Below are positions 5,788 through 5,930 of a stretch of 5,930 bases of DNA, piece by piece; position 1 is the stretch's first letter; each line of letters starts with the position of its first letter. The stretch is taken from NCBI GenBank assembly GCA_943324025.2, contig CALPKA020000039.1:1-5930 (forward strand), written 5' to 3'. The stretch comes from Bifidobacterium breve (GTDB lineage: Bacteria; Actinomycetota; Actinomycetes; Nanopelagicales; Nanopelagicaceae). Position numbers and translations under genes: made by a program. The notes beneath the pieces were generated by a model. That model was given only the letters and a program-made list of their open reading frames with translations, was not told the origin of the DNA and did no database searches.

Positions 5788-5930
5788 ATGAGTCAAACTG
5801 CATATTTTGCTACAGGTTGTTTTTGGGGCGCAGAGCGAAGATTTTGGAAATTAGATGGAGTTATTCAAACCTCAGTTGGATACATGGGTGGAGATAAATC
5901 TGATCCAACTTACAAAGAGGTTTGCACTGG
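5788..5930 (+). CDS. msrA: Peptide methionine (S)-S-oxide reductase MsrA, 3'-truncated
   Basis: The first 47 codons of an enzyme that reduces methionine-(S)-sulfoxide, free or in protein, back to methionine, with electrons normally from thioredoxin. The N-terminus [19 protein letters not shown] contains the MsrA signature GCFWG, with catalytic Cys11, followed by [12 protein letters not shown] and the conserved PTYKEVCTG, where the window ends. A normal MsrA is about 160-220 aa, so roughly three quarters is missing. The ATG is supported by AGAGAG at 5773-5778, nine bases upstream, and by the short N-terminus typical of the compact bacterial form. It is divergent from the tRNA gene. Its nearness to two redox or NO-linked regulators is suggestive but not evidence of co-regulation. 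Confidence 0.96.
   Translation, partial: MSQTAYFATGCFWGAERRFWKLDGVIQTSVGYMGGDKSDPTYKEVCT

Overview
This window looks like a piece of an A+T-rich actinobacterial chromosome. The actinobacterial assignment rests on three markers that together are close to diagnostic: a WhiB-family iron-sulfur protein (5215-5484), a PdtaS-type sensor kinase (3752-5218) and an Rv3235-family protein (1695-2135). The low G+C and the compact layout, with two pairs of genes overlapping at their stop codons, suggest a genome-streamlined lineage such as the freshwater acI/Nanopelagicales group. That placement is inference and needs a database search.

Left to right: the 3' two thirds of secA (+, cut by the window start) converges on an Rv3235-family gene (-), and their stop codons overlap. 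A 79-bp divergent intergenic region follows, holding a perfect 10-bp-stem inverted repeat with a 4-base loop. Three genes then run on the + strand in a tight row: a membrane-anchored SAF/CpaB-like protein, a CpaE/TadZ-like protein with a degenerate nucleotide-binding site, and pdtaS. pdtaS converges on whiB1 (-), again with overlapping stop codons. Upstream of whiB1 lies a 151-bp A+T-rich spacer, then a divergent tRNA-Arg(CCG)-like gene on the - strand, then the first 143 bases of msrA (+), which runs off the window.

The relative orientations secA/Rv3235-like (convergent) and pdtaS/whiB1 (convergent) agree with what I recall of the M. tuberculosis region Rv3219-Rv3240c, so this is probably ancestral actinobacterial synteny in condensed form, not a recently acquired island. 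Functionally the window combines preprotein export (SecA), two stress or redox-linked regulators (PdtaS, WhiB1), oxidised-methionine repair (MsrA) and a two-gene remnant or minimal version of a Tad-pilus-like module.

The points most worth a second look are: the loss of both sensory cysteines in the PdtaS GAF domain, the mismatched acceptor and T arms of the tRNA-Arg(CCG) although CGG codons are in use, the CpaB/CpaE-like pair apparently co-transcribed with a sensor kinase, and the perfect hairpin in the divergent intergenic region. I see no mobile element, CRISPR array or clear novel defence system.
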